This document shows positions 1 to 8,785 of a stretch of DNA of 64,000 nt, piece by piece. The notes below the pieces were generated by a model. That model did not search any database and was not told the DNA's origin. It saw nothing but the letters and a program-made list of their open reading frames with translations. A program made the translations under genes and the position numbers. The stretch lies in the NCBI RefSeq assembly GCF_000219215.1, contig NC_015723.1, positions 930,001 through 994,000 on the forward strand, read 5' to 3'. The stretch comes from Cupriavidus necator N-1 (lineage in GTDB: Bacteria; Pseudomonadota; Gammaproteobacteria; Burkholderiales; Burkholderiaceae). The number at the start of each line of letters is the position of its first letter. The first letter of the stretch is position 1.

Positions 1-374
1 TGGCCAAAGCCAGAGACCGAACACAGCACGATAGCCGGATTGACCGCCGCCAGCGCTTCATAGCCCAGCCCAAGCCGCGCCATCACGCCGGGGCGGAAGC
101 CTTCCACTACGGCATCGGCATTGCGCACCAGGTCAAGGAAGGCCTCACGGCCTGCATCGGTCTTCAAGTCCAGCGCAATCGAGCGCTTGCCGCGGTTGAA
201 CTGCGCAAACACCGTTGGACCAAGCTGCCGCGCGGTGTCGCCAGTGCCGGGCTGCTCCACCTTGATCACATCCGCGCCTAGTTGTCGCAGCAGGCTGCAT
301 GCATGCGGACCGGGCAGCAACTGGCTGACGTCGATGATGGTGACGTCCTTGAGGCAGGACCATTCTGGCTTCAT
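1..374 (-). CDS. CaiB/BaiF family CoA-transferase, N-terminal part (runs off window)
   Basis: Only the first ~124 residues are inside the window; the C-terminus lies beyond base 1. The reading starts MKPEWSCLKDVTIIDVSQ and continues with the family III CoA-transferase N-terminal pattern: LLPGPHACSLLRQLGADVIKVEQPGTGD and later VEGFRPGVMARLGLGYEAL, which matches the segment around the family's catalytic Asp region and substrate loop. Members move CoA between acyl-CoA and a free acid in the cytoplasm. It is the last visible gene of the minus-strand operon ligase - acyl-CoA dehydrogenase - Bug binding protein - CoA-transferase, so it probably activates the same imported acid. The substrate cannot be told from sequence. 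The ATG at 372-374 is chosen because the family motif begins a few residues after it. Confidence 0.88.
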   Translation of the reverse strand, partial: MKPEWSCLKDVTIIDVSQLLPGPHACSLLRQLGADVIKVEQPGTGDTARQLGPTVFAQFNRGKRSIALDLKTDAGREAFLDLVRNADAVVEGFRPGVMARLGLGYEALAAVNPAIVLCSVSGFG

Positions 375-407
375 ACAGGGCCTTGGGGGGAGAAGGGAAG
401 AAGGGGT

Positions 408-435
408 GCCGCACGCGCGGAAGGTAGCGTGCGGC
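408..435 (-). repeat. 9-bp inverted repeat between Bug gene and CoA-transferase gene
   Basis: GCCGCACGC (408-416) and GCGTGCGGC (427-435) are perfect complements around a 10-nt loop. It lies in the 79-nt gap between the two cistrons. Read on the minus strand it is followed by a C/T-rich stretch, not a clean U-run, so it may act as an intercistronic RNA-stabilising or attenuating hairpin. Confidence 0.4.
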
Positions 436-453
436 GCGGAGCGGGCAGGACGC

Positions 454-1446
454 TCAGCCCAGGTCGCCAACCATGCCGATCGACTTCATCAGGTCGCCGT
501 AACGCGCGTTGTCGCTGGCGACCAAGGTGGCGAACTGTGCTGGCGAGGCGCTGCGGCGCAGCTCGCCGGCATTGGCCTTGAGCTGGGCATCGAACACGCC
601 GGCGCTTTGCAGGGCACCGATCGCGGCGTGCAGCTTCTGCGCCAGTTCGGCCGGGAAGTTGGCCGGTGCGAACAGGCCGCTCCAGTTGTCGATGACAAAG
701 CCCGGGGGCAGGGCTTCGGCCATGGTCGGCACGTCCGGGAAAAACGGCGAGCGTGCGGCCGCAGTGACGGCAAGCACCCTGACCTGGTTATTGCGTACGT
801 ACTGTGTCGCGGTGCCGAGCACGGGCATGCCGAACTGGGTTTGTCCGGTCAGCATGGCGGTGATGATCTCCGGCGCACCCTTGTAAGGGATGTGCACGGC
901 GTCGCAGCCGGTCTGGTGCAGCATGGTTTCCACCGCAAGATGGGCGATGCTGCCCTTGCCGCCGGAGCCGTAGTTGAACTTGCCCGGCGCCTTCTTCATG
1001 GCGGCGATCAGTTCGGCAGCGGTCTTGTAGGGCGACGAAACGGGCACCACCAGCGCGGACGGTCCGCCCGACAGGGCCGTGATCGGCGTGAAATCCTGCG
1101 CCGGGTCATACGGCATCTTGCGGTACATGTGCACGTTGATCACGTGCGTATTGGCCAGGATGCCCAGCGTATAGCCATCGGGCGCGGCACGGCGCAGCGC
1201 ACTGGCGCCGATGATGCCGCCGGCGCCGGGCATGTTCTCGACCACCAGCGGCTGGCCGAGCTTCTTGCCCATCTCCGCCGACAGCGTGCGGGCGACGTTG
1301 TCGGGCGTACTGCCGGCGATAAACGGAACGATCAGCCGGATCGGGCGGTTGGGGTAGCTGGATGATGCATTGGCGGCGCGGGCCGGCAGCAGCAGGCTGC
1401 CCAGCGCGGCGGCGCCGGCGGTGGCAAGCCAGTTTCGGCGGTTCAT
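454..1446 (-). CDS. Bug/TctC family tripartite tricarboxylate transporter substrate-binding protein
   Basis: 330 residues, the usual Bug length. It begins MNRRNWLATAGAAALGSLLLPARAANA, a signal peptide with twin Arg near the start and a likely cleavage after ANA; the mature part opens with YPNRPIRLIVPFIAGSTPDNVAR, the hallmark N-terminus of the family. Later family segments are visible (GQPLVVENMPGAGGIIGA, DGYTLGI, YKGAPEIITAMLTGQ, DVPTMAEA). Such periplasmic proteins capture carboxylates for TctAB-type transporters or act as sensors; no TctA or TctB gene is in this window. It sits between an acyl-CoA dehydrogenase and a CoA-transferase, so the ligand is probably the organic acid degraded by this operon. 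Confidence 0.93.
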   Translation of the reverse strand: MNRRNWLATAGAAALGSLLLPARAANASSSYPNRPIRLIVPFIAGSTPDNVARTLSAEMGKKLGQPLVVENMPGAGGIIGASALRRAAPDGYTLGILANTHVINVHMYRKMPYDPAQDFTPITALSGGPSALVVPVSSPYKTAAELIAAMKKAPGKFNYGSGGKGSIAHLAVETMLHQTGCDAVHIPYKGAPEIITAMLTGQTQFGMPVLGTATQYVRNNQVRVLAVTAAARSPFFPDVPTMAEALPPGFVIDNWSGLFAPANFPAELAQKLHAAIGALQSAGVFDAQLKANAGELRRSASPAQFATLVASDNARYGDLMKSIGMVGDLG

Positions 1447-1509
1447 GCTTGGTCTCCGTGGTCTTGTCGTATGGTCTTCTCGCCGGCGGCGACCGTGCCG
1501 CCGGCACGC

Positions 1510-2694
1510 TCAGGCCTTCTGCTGCTGCAGCGGTTCCAGGATAGCGCGCGCAATGGTGTTGCGCTGGATCTCGCTGGTGCCGGTGAAGATGCGGAACATG
1601 CGCAGTTTGCGGAAGGTCTGCTCCACCGGGTGGCCGCGCGTGACGCCGACATTGCCGTGGATCTGCACGGCCTTGTCCGCCACCTCGAAGCAGCGCTCCG
1701 AGACAAAGAGCTTGCACGCCGCGGCCTTCATGCGCAGGTCGGCGCCGGCATCGGCCAGCGCGGCGGTATGCGTGATCATGCTTTCGCAGGCCCACAGCGC
1801 GGCGGCCATGTCGGCCAGCATGTGCTGGATCGCCTGGAAGCGCGCGATCGGCCCGCCGAACTGGCGGCGCTGGCCGGCGTATGCCACCGACGACTCATAT
1901 GCCTTGGTGGCCAGACCCAGCATGCTGGGGCAGTGCAGCAGGCGGTTCACGTTGATGCGCGACATGCCCAGCTTGAAGCCGTTGCCTTCGCCGCCAAAGA
2001 TATTGGCGCGCGGCACGCGCACGTTCTCGAAGCGGATGTCGCCGTCGATATGCTGGCCCGACATCGGCACGTACTCGTTGCTCACCGTCACGCCCGGCAG
2101 GTCCAGGTCGACCAGCACCGCGGTGATGGCCGGCGGCGTGGTGGTGGCGTCGGTCACGCACATGACGATGGCAAAGTCGGCGAATGGCGCACCGCTGATG
2201 TAGTGCTTGCCGCCGTTGATGACCAGCTCGTCACCATCGGCCACGGCCGAGGTCCTGATGCTTTGCGCGTCGGAGCCGGAATGCGTTTCCGTCAGTGCGA
2301 AGCAGGTCGACTTCTCGCCGCGGATCACGGGCTCGAAGTAGCGCTTGAGCTGGTCGGGCGTGGCGTACTTGAGCATGTTGCCCACGCGCGGCGGGCCGCC
2401 CAGGTCGCCCAGCACGTGCGCCGCCAGGGTGGAGCCGCTGGCGGCCAGGTCGGCCTTGAGCGCGCATTGCTCCTGGATGTTCAGGCCCTTGCCGCCGAGC
2501 GATGTCGGCAGGCAGGCGGCGTAGAAGCCCAGCTCGCTGGAGCGGCGCCAGACCTTGCGCAGGGTCTCGCGCGGCCATGGGTCTTCAGAACCCAGGCCGA
2601 GTTCCTGTTCCAGCGGGCGCAGCTCTTCGTCGATAAAGCGGCGGATGCCGGCGCGGGTTTCCAGCAGTACGGGATTGGTCAGGTGATCGAACAT
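1510..2694 (-). CDS. Acyl-CoA dehydrogenase family protein (non-canonical catalytic Glu position)
   Basis: About 394 residues from the ATG at 2692-2694. That start is preceded by GGAG at good spacing; the frame is also open to a TTG at 2719-2721 that overlaps the ligase stop, but it lacks a site. The protein shows the ACAD pattern: CFALTETHSGSDAQS (FAD-binding middle domain), GGKHYISGAPFADF, and a C-terminal helical domain with YAGQRRQFGGPI and QIHGNVGVTRGHPVE. FAD-dependent alpha,beta-dehydrogenation of an acyl-CoA is expected, with electrons passed to ETF. Oddity: the usual YEGTSEIQ reads FTGTSEIQ here, so the catalytic Glu of the common subfamily is replaced by Thr. Isovaleryl- and long-chain-type enzymes place the base elsewhere, so activity is not excluded. 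Confidence 0.88.
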   Translation of the reverse strand: MFDHLTNPVLLETRAGIRRFIDEELRPLEQELGLGSEDPWPRETLRKVWRRSSELGFYAACLPTSLGGKGLNIQEQCALKADLAASGSTLAAHVLGDLGGPPRVGNMLKYATPDQLKRYFEPVIRGEKSTCFALTETHSGSDAQSIRTSAVADGDELVINGGKHYISGAPFADFAIVMCVTDATTTPPAITAVLVDLDLPGVTVSNEYVPMSGQHIDGDIRFENVRVPRANIFGGEGNGFKLGMSRINVNRLLHCPSMLGLATKAYESSVAYAGQRRQFGGPIARFQAIQHMLADMAAALWACESMITHTAALADAGADLRMKAAACKLFVSERCFEVADKAVQIHGNVGVTRGHPVEQTFRKLRMFRIFTGTSEIQRNTIARAILEPLQQQKA

Positions 2695-2717
2695 GGCGGG
2701 CTCCTTCAGCTCAGTTC

Positions 2718-4271
2718 TCAATTCACGCGGCGCCCGACGCCTTGCCAGTAGCGTTCGCGCACGATCTTGCGGGCCAGCTTGCCGCTGGCGTTCTTGGGCA
2801 GCTCGGCGACAAAGTCCACCGAGCGCGGCGACTTGTAGTCGGCTATGCGCTCGCGGCAGTGCGCGATCAGCTGCTGGGCGGTGGCCTCGCGCCCGGGGCG
2901 CAGCGTGACCACGGCCTTGACGCTTTCACCCCAGGTGTCGTCCGGCACGCTGATGACGCACGCTTCCAGCACGTCGGGGTGCTGGTACAGCGTGGCTTCC
3001 ACCTCGGTCGGATAGACGTTGAAGCCGCCGGAGATGATCATGTCTTTCTTGCGGTCGACCAGGTACAGGTAACCGGCCTCGTCCACGCGCGCCATGTCGC
3101 CGGTGTGCAGCCAGCCGTCGATGACGGTCTCGCGCGTCAGCGCGGGCTCGTTGAAGTAGCCGTGGAACACGTCTTCGCCGCGGATCACCAGTTCGCCGAT
3201 CTCGCCCACGGCAACCTCCTTGCCTTGCTCGTCGACCACGCGCACTTCGGTCTCGCCGAGGGCGCGGCCGCAGGAGGCCAGGCGCTCAGGGTGGTTGGCG
3301 ATGGCGTCAGCATGGTCGGTGGTGGACAGGCGCGTCACGCCGGAGGTCGATTCGCTGGCGCCATAGCCCTGCGACAGGAACGGGCCGATGCGCTCCCAGG
3401 CCTCGCGGATGCGTGCCGGCGCCATCGGGGCGGCGCCGTAGGCCAGGGTCTTCAGGCTGGACAGGTCGGCTTGCGCCAGCGTGGGCTCGGCCAGCAGCAT
3501 GTTGATCATGGCCGGGACCATGAACACGTGGGTGATGCGCAGCCGCGCCACCTCGGCCAGGAAGTGCGCAGGCTCGAATTTCTCGAACAGCACCAGCGTG
3601 GCGCCCTGGTACAGGTAGGGCTGCATCAGCATGCCGGAGGCGTGCGTGACCGGCCCGATCAGCGCCAGCCGGTCGCCGGGGCGGGCCGGGCGGTCCATGC
3701 CGGACACCATCTTGCGCAGCGCCGCCATGCGGTTGCCGTAGCTCTGCATGGCAGCCTTGATCTTGCCGGTGGAGCCGGACGAGAAATGCAGCACGGCCAG
3801 GTCGTCGGGGGCAGGGGTGATGTCCGGCGACGTGGTGCCGGCGTTGGCCAGCAGCGCTTCATATTCGACATAGCCCGCCGGCGCATCGCCGATGGCGATA
3901 AAGGTCTCGATGCTGCCAAAGCCCGCCGTGGTGCGCGCATAGCCGGTGTAGCCGGGGCCGGCGATCAGCACGCGCGGGGTGCAGTTCTCTACCACGTCGC
4001 TGGCCTCGGCCGCGGTGAAGCGCGGGTTGAGCGCCGCCTTGACCAGTCCGGCCTTGTACAGCGCGCATTCCAGTTCGACCAGCTCGGGCCGGTTGCGCGA
4101 CTGCACCGCCACGCGGTCGCCGGGCTGCAGGCCCAGTGCCAGCAGCGCATTGGCCAGGCGCGTGGAACGTTCGTCCAGCTGGCGATAGGTCACCTCCCGG
4201 TCCTGGTAGAGGATGGCGGGCTGGTCGCCCCAGTAGCGCGCGGCGCGGCGCAGGAAATACGCGAAACCCAT
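2718..4271 (-). CDS. AMP-forming acyl-CoA synthetase (class I adenylate-forming enzyme)
   Basis: 517 residues, first gene of the minus-strand operon. The ANL-superfamily motifs are in order: the P-loop-like LHFSSGSTGKIKAAMQSYGN (about residues 170-190), YGASESTSGVTRL (A5), GEIGELVIRGEDVFHGYFN, TGDMARVDEAGYLYLVDRKKDMIISGGFNVYPTEVE (A7-A8 hinge), and the C-terminal PKNASGKLARKIVRE carrying the catalytic Lys. It should ligate a carboxylic acid to CoA with ATP hydrolysed to AMP. With the dehydrogenase, CoA-transferase and Bug protein downstream it forms an uptake and beta-oxidation-type module. The stop TGA overlaps the region of the dehydrogenase start, so the two are probably co-translated. Divergent LysR gene at 4405 is the likely regulator. 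Confidence 0.93.
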   Translation of the reverse strand: MGFAYFLRRAARYWGDQPAILYQDREVTYRQLDERSTRLANALLALGLQPGDRVAVQSRNRPELVELECALYKAGLVKAALNPRFTAAEASDVVENCTPRVLIAGPGYTGYARTTAGFGSIETFIAIGDAPAGYVEYEALLANAGTTSPDITPAPDDLAVLHFSSGSTGKIKAAMQSYGNRMAALRKMVSGMDRPARPGDRLALIGPVTHASGMLMQPYLYQGATLVLFEKFEPAHFLAEVARLRITHVFMVPAMINMLLAEPTLAQADLSSLKTLAYGAAPMAPARIREAWERIGPFLSQGYGASESTSGVTRLSTTDHADAIANHPERLASCGRALGETEVRVVDEQGKEVAVGEIGELVIRGEDVFHGYFNEPALTRETVIDGWLHTGDMARVDEAGYLYLVDRKKDMIISGGFNVYPTEVEATLYQHPDVLEACVISVPDDTWGESVKAVVTLRPGREATAQQLIAHCRERIADYKSPRSVDFVAELPKNASGKLARKIVRERYWQGVGRRVN

Positions 4272-4404
4272 GCTGTCTCCGTTGATGCTTGATGATCCTG
4301 GCGAGCGCTTTTACGTGTGCTCGTGCGCCGTAGTCTGTAAGATGGCAGGCATCACCACAATGACGCGTTGGCTATAAAGTCATAACCATCAGGAATGTGA
4401 TGCA

Positions 4405-5298
4405 ATGGAGACGCGAGACATCGACTACATCCTCGCCGTGGCGGCGCACGGCGGCATCGGCCGTGCCGCCGACGCGCTGGGGATCAGCCAGCCGGCGCTG
4501 ACCAAGGCGGTGCAGCGGGTGGAGACGCAGGCGGGGCTGCCGCTGTTCGAGCGCACCGCCAACGGCATGACCGCCACCTACGCAGGCACGCGCTTCCTGG
4601 AGCGGGCGCGGCGCATCCAACTGGAATACGAGGACGGCATCAAGGAGATGCTGGGCATCCGCACCGGCGAGCAGGGCATCCTGCGCGTGGGCTATTCGCC
4701 GTCGATCCCGGGCAGCATGATCCTTGGCGCTTGCCGGCAACTGGTGCGCGAGCGTCCCGTGGCACGGCTGCGGCTGCGCCGCAGGCTGGCGCGCGACCTG
4801 CTGGACCTGCTGGCGGCGGGGGAACTGGATGTGGCGGTGGCGCCGGCGCCTTCGGCAGCCTCATCGACCGGCCTGGCGGTGCAGCCACTCTTTGACGACC
4901 GGCTGGTGGTGGTAGCTGACGAAGGCCATGTCTTGCTGCAGCGGCGCAAGCTGCGGCTGGCGGACCTGGCGGACCAGGAATGGCTGCTGCCCGAAGGGCA
5001 TATCACACTGCGCCAACAGGTCGACGCGGCGTTCCGCCAGCGCGGCCTGCCGGAGCCGCAGCCGCGCATCGAGATCGACTTTGGCAGCAGTTCGCTGTTT
5101 GCGCTGATGCAGGGTACGCAGATGCTGAGCATCGCCAATGAAGGCGGCGATGCCATGCAGCACGGCCTGCGCGTACTGCCGCTGGGCGTGGAGGAGCTGG
5201 ACCTGCGCCGTAACATCGGCGTGATCTCGCGCGAGGGCGCCTACCTGTCGCCGCTGGCGCAGCGCCTGACGGTGCTGCTGCGCGAGCACAGCCGCTGA
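4405..5298 (+). CDS. LysR family transcriptional regulator
   Basis: 297 residues, normal LysR length. The N-terminus METRDIDYILAVAAHGGIGRAADALGISQPALTKAVQRVE is the winged helix-turn-helix, followed by the linker helix region and a type 2 periplasmic-binding-like sensor domain. It diverges from the acyl-CoA synthetase operon with 133 nt between the two starts, the classic LysR arrangement; the regulator probably activates that operon on binding an intermediate and represses itself. The next gene downstream (Bug, minus strand) is convergent. The inducer is unknown. Confidence 0.93.
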   Translation: METRDIDYILAVAAHGGIGRAADALGISQPALTKAVQRVETQAGLPLFERTANGMTATYAGTRFLERARRIQLEYEDGIKEMLGIRTGEQGILRVGYSPSIPGSMILGACRQLVRERPVARLRLRRRLARDLLDLLAAGELDVAVAPAPSAASSTGLAVQPLFDDRLVVVADEGHVLLQRRKLRLADLADQEWLLPEGHITLRQQVDAAFRQRGLPEPQPRIEIDFGSSSLFALMQGTQMLSIANEGGDAMQHGLRVLPLGVEELDLRRNIGVISREGAYLSPLAQRLTVLLREHSR

Positions 5299-5324
5299 GC
5301 CGTCAGGCCCCGGGGGGGAAGCGA

Positions 5325-6329
5325 CTACTGCAGCGGGATCTTCGCCACCGCCGCCAGCCGCTTCCAGCGCTGGATCTCGTCCTTCTGGTACTGCAGCATC
5401 TCGGCCGGCGACGACAGGATCAGCTTGGTCGACTGGCGCGTGTAGTACTCGCGCACGTCGGGCGCGTTGCCGGCCTGCGCAAACAGGTCCAGCAACCGCT
5501 TCACCACCGCCGGCGGGGTCTTTGCCGAGACCGCCGCGGCCACCCAGTTGTAGGCCAGGAAGTCCGGCAGGCCGGCTTCGACGATGGAGGGCACGTCCGG
5601 CAGCAGCGGCGAGCGCTGCGGCGCGGTGTAGGCCAGCGCGCGGACCTTACCGCCACGGACCAGTTCGATGGCGCCGGTGGCATCCACCACGGCGAAGTCG
5701 ACATTGGCCGCCATCACGCCGTTGATGGCATCGCCCGCGCCCTTGTACGGCACGGCAGTGGTCTTGATGCGGGCCAGTTCGTTGAGCCACTCGGAGTAGA
5801 GCGTGTAGGAGATCGAGCCCGTGCCGTAGTTGAGCGCGCCGGGGCGCTTGCGGGCATCTTCCAGCAGCTCCGTCAGCGTGCGGTAGGGCGAGCTTGCCGG
5901 CACGATGATCACGCATGGCCCGCGCGACAGCAGCGTGATCGGCACGAAATCCGTCAACGGGTCATACGGCAGCTTGCGGAAGGTGGCGGCATTGGTCGAC
6001 AGCGTGGAATTGCTGCCGATAAAGACGGTGTAGCCGTCGGCCGGCGCGTTCAGCGCGGTCTGCACGCCGATAAAGCCGTTGCCGCCGGGCTTGTTCTCCA
6101 CCACCACGCCCTGGCCGGTCAGCTCGCCGATCTTCTTGGCGAACATGCGCGCGGTGGTGTCGGTGCCGCTGCCGGAAGGGAAGGGCACGATAAAGCGGAT
6201 CGGGCGGGCAGGAAAGGCGTCGGCGGACTCTGCGGCGGGCGCCGCCAGCGGCGTAGCGGTGCCGATGGCCGCCAGCGCGGCGGCAGCCAGTCCGAGGAAG
6301 CGGCGGCGGGAACGGAAAGCCTGTTGCAT
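5325..6329 (-). CDS. Bug/TctC family tripartite tricarboxylate transporter substrate-binding protein
   Basis: 334 residues from the ATG at 6327-6329, which follows AGGAG at short spacing; the open frame runs further upstream into the dehydrogenase gene but that part is not coding. The signal peptide is MQQAFRSRRRFLGLAAAALAAIG with two Arg pairs and an Ala-rich cleavage region (PLAAPAAESADA). The mature start FPARPIRFIVPFPSGSGTDTTARM and later VVENKPGGNGFIGVQ, DGYTVFIGS and DVPSIVEAGLPDF are typical Bug segments. It is the last gene of the operon hydratase - CoA-transferase - dehydrogenase - Bug, and by context binds the acid degraded there. No TctAB membrane genes are nearby. Confidence 0.93.
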   Translation of the reverse strand: MQQAFRSRRRFLGLAAAALAAIGTATPLAAPAAESADAFPARPIRFIVPFPSGSGTDTTARMFAKKIGELTGQGVVVENKPGGNGFIGVQTALNAPADGYTVFIGSNSTLSTNAATFRKLPYDPLTDFVPITLLSRGPCVIIVPASSPYRTLTELLEDARKRPGALNYGTGSISYTLYSEWLNELARIKTTAVPYKGAGDAINGVMAANVDFAVVDATGAIELVRGGKVRALAYTAPQRSPLLPDVPSIVEAGLPDFLAYNWVAAAVSAKTPPAVVKRLLDLFAQAGNAPDVREYYTRQSTKLILSSPAEMLQYQKDEIQRWKRLAAVAKIPLQ

Positions 6330-6394
6330 GGTGTCTCCTGAGCGTGGAAAGCCCGGCGTGTTCCCGCCGGTGCAAGGGGATAAACGGGGGGGCT

Positions 6395-7561
6395 TTAGCG
6401 GCGCAGCCCGAGCAGGTCGCGGGCGATGACCCAGCGGTGCACCTCGCTGGGCCCTTCGTAGATGCGCATCAAACGGGTCTCGTTGGCCATCTGCTGCAGC
6501 GGCAGCTCCTTGGTCATGCCCATCGCACCGAAGGTCTGCATGGCGTGGTCGATCACGTCCCAGGCCATCTCGGTGGCGAATACCTTGATCATCGATACCT
6601 GCGTGCGCGCCTCGTCGCCGGCGTCGATGCGGCTGGCGGCTTCGTAGGTCATCAGGCGGCAGGCGTGGATGCGCGTGGCGGCGTCGGCCACCCACCACTG
6701 GATCGCCTGGCGCTGCGCCAGCGGCGCGCCGAAGGTCTGGCGCTGCGGCGCGTACTCGCAGATCATGTCCAGTGCCCGCTGCGCCCGGCCGATGCACCAC
6801 GCGGCCATCTGCACGCGGCGCGTGGACAGCCGCGCCTGCATCGGCGCAAAGCCCTGGCCCTCGGTGCCCAGCAGCTGCGCGGCGGGGATGCGGCAGTCTT
6901 CCAACACCACCTCGTAAGTCGATGCGCCGCCGATCATCGGGATGCGGCGCTCCACCTTGAAGCCCGGCGTGCCGCGCTCGACGATAAAGGCCGAGATGCC
7001 GCCGCGCGCACCCCTGGCCTTGTCGGTTACGGCCATGACGATGGTCCAGTCGGCGCGTGCTGCGCGGCTGATCCAGATCTTGCGGCCGTTCAGCACCCAT
7101 TGGTCGCCGTCGCGTTCGGCGCGCGTGGTCATCATGGCGGGGTCGCCGCCGGCGCCGGGTTCGGAAATGGCGATGGCCGACACGGTCTCGCCGCGCGCGT
7201 AAGGGGCCAGGTAGCGCTCACGCTGGGCCTCGCTGGCGCTCAGCATCAGCATGCGCAGGTTGGGCGAGTCCGGCGGCAGTTCGTAGGGCGTGATGGTCTT
7301 GCCAAGTTCTTCGTTGACGCCCACCATCGCCACCGTGGGCAGGTCGGCGCCGCCCATCTCCGTGGGCGCATCCAGGCCCCACAGGCCCAGTTCGCGCGAC
7401 ATCGCATCAAGCCGCGCGTGCTCTTCCGGCAGCAGCGTCATCTGCCCGCCGGCGGCTTCGCGCGCCAGCACCGCGGGTTCCAGCGGGATCAGCTGGTCGC
7501 GCACAAAGCGCGCGACCAGGTCCTTGAGCATCCCGTGTTCTTCGTCCAGTTCAAAGTTCAT
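6395..7561 (-). CDS. Acyl-CoA dehydrogenase
   Basis: 388 residues starting MNFELDEEHGMLKDLVARFVRDQL; the preceding ~95 codons of open frame lie within the CoA-transferase gene and are not used. Canonical ACAD features are present: AIAISEPGAGGDPAMMTTRAERDGDQWVLNGRKIWISRA in the middle domain, QRQTFGAPLAQRQAIQWWVAD, and the C-terminal YEGPSEVHRWVIARDLLG whose Glu in YEG is the usual catalytic base. It should oxidise an acyl-CoA to the 2-enoyl-CoA that the hydratase in the same operon would hydrate. Intercistronic distance to the CoA-transferase is 20 nt. Confidence 0.93.
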   Translation of the reverse strand: MNFELDEEHGMLKDLVARFVRDQLIPLEPAVLAREAAGGQMTLLPEEHARLDAMSRELGLWGLDAPTEMGGADLPTVAMVGVNEELGKTITPYELPPDSPNLRMLMLSASEAQRERYLAPYARGETVSAIAISEPGAGGDPAMMTTRAERDGDQWVLNGRKIWISRAARADWTIVMAVTDKARGARGGISAFIVERGTPGFKVERRIPMIGGASTYEVVLEDCRIPAAQLLGTEGQGFAPMQARLSTRRVQMAAWCIGRAQRALDMICEYAPQRQTFGAPLAQRQAIQWWVADAATRIHACRLMTYEAASRIDAGDEARTQVSMIKVFATEMAWDVIDHAMQTFGAMGMTKELPLQQMANETRLMRIYEGPSEVHRWVIARDLLGLRR

Positions 7562-7581
7562 GCCTGTCTCCTGCTGATTCG

Positions 7582-8772
7582 TTATCGTTGGCTGACGCCG
7601 TGCGCGAGGCCCAGCTCCTGCAGGACTTCGGCGGTGTGTTCGCCCAGCCCCGGCGCATGACGGCGCAGCGACAGCGGCGTGGCCGAGAAGCGCGCGGCGG
7701 GGCGCACTTCGCGCAGCGGGCCTTCGGTGGGGTGCTGCGTTTCCTGGAACAGGCCGACGGCGCGCAGGTGCGGATGCTCGACCAGTGCGTCCAGGCCATA
7801 GATCGGCGTGGCGGGGATGTCGAGCGACTCGAACAACGCCATCCATTCGTCGGTAGTGCGCGCCGGCGTCAGCTCGGCCAGGTGACCGTACAGCGCGCGG
7901 ATATTGGCGTTGCGCTGCGCGCGGTCGGCCACTTCGTAGCGCTCGGCCAGGTCGTCGCGGCCCACCGCGCGGAAGAAGGCTTGCCAGTGGCGCTCGGTGT
8001 AGGGCAGGGCGCAGATCCAGCCGTCTCGGGTCGGCGCGGGGCGGCGCCCGCCTTGCAGCAGGCGGGCGTAGCCGGCACCGGCCGGCGCGGGCTCGAAGGT
8101 CAGGCCGCCCAGGTGCTCGGCCATCACGAACGCGGTCATGGTCTCCAGCATCGGCACCTCCACCGACTGGCCGACGCCATGGCGCTCGCGGTACAGCAGG
8201 GCTGCCAGCACGGCGTTGGCCAGGGCCAGCCCGGTGGTCTTGTCGGCGATCAGGCTGGGCACGTACTCGGGGCGATCGCCGGTGGTGGAACCCAGCGCGA
8301 CCAGCCCGCAGCCGGCCTGGATGATGTCGTCGAAGGCCGGCTTGTCGCAGTGCGGGCCGTCCTGGCCGAAGCCGGTGGCCACGCAGTAGACGATGCGCGG
8401 GTTGATGCGCGCCACCTCGGCATAGCCGAAGCCCAGCCGCTCGATCGCGGCTACGCGCATGTTGTGCACCAGCACGTCGGCGCTGGCGATCAGCCCGCGC
8501 AGCGCCTCGGCGCCCTCGGGGGTCTTCAGGTCGAGCACGACCGAGCGCTTGTTGCGGTTCAGCGCCAGGTAGATCGAGCTCATGCCGGCATGCTGCGAGA
8601 CGCCGTTGGCGCGCATCAGGTCGCCTTCAGGCCCTTCGATCTTGATCACGTCGGCGCCAAAGTCGGCCAGCACCTGCGTGGCCAGCGGCCCGAGCACGAC
8701 CGCAGTGAGGTCCAGCACGCGGATGCCGTCCAGCGGGCCGGCCGGCGTGGTGCGGGTGTCTTGTTCGTTCAT
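7582..8772 (-). CDS. CaiB/BaiF family CoA-transferase
   Basis: 396 residues from the ATG at 8770-8772 (MNEQDTRTTPAGPLDGIRVLDLTAVV). Family III CoA-transferase pattern: LGPLATQVLADFGADVIKIEGPEGDLMRANG, LALNRNKRSVVLDLKTPEGAEALRGLI, VLVHNMRVAAIERLGFGYAEV, RIVYCVATGFGQDGPHCDKPAFDDIIQA. Length agrees with the ~400-residue family. The gene follows the enoyl-CoA hydratase by 13 nt and precedes the dehydrogenase by 20 nt, a tight operon in which it would load CoA on the carboxylate delivered by the Bug-dependent system. Specific acyl donor and acceptor are not deducible. Confidence 0.93.
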   Translation of the reverse strand: MNEQDTRTTPAGPLDGIRVLDLTAVVLGPLATQVLADFGADVIKIEGPEGDLMRANGVSQHAGMSSIYLALNRNKRSVVLDLKTPEGAEALRGLIASADVLVHNMRVAAIERLGFGYAEVARINPRIVYCVATGFGQDGPHCDKPAFDDIIQAGCGLVALGSTTGDRPEYVPSLIADKTTGLALANAVLAALLYRERHGVGQSVEVPMLETMTAFVMAEHLGGLTFEPAPAGAGYARLLQGGRRPAPTRDGWICALPYTERHWQAFFRAVGRDDLAERYEVADRAQRNANIRALYGHLAELTPARTTDEWMALFESLDIPATPIYGLDALVEHPHLRAVGLFQETQHPTEGPLREVRPAARFSATPLSLRRHAPGLGEHTAEVLQELGLAHGVSQR

Positions 8773-8785
8773 CGGGCCCACTCCT

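Noticed and set aside
121..1365. Long opposite-strand open frames over real genes (also at 1471-2751, 2742-4292, 6344-7660, 45940-47826, 47890-49881 and others)
   Set aside because: High-GC DNA opens frames opposite real genes. They are rich in Arg/Gly/His/Gln, with no ribosome sites and no domain patterns.
6330..7100. Fusion of the Bug protein with an upstream protein in one long frame
   Set aside because: The upstream part is antisense-phase reading of the acyl-CoA dehydrogenase; a signal peptide begins exactly at 6329.
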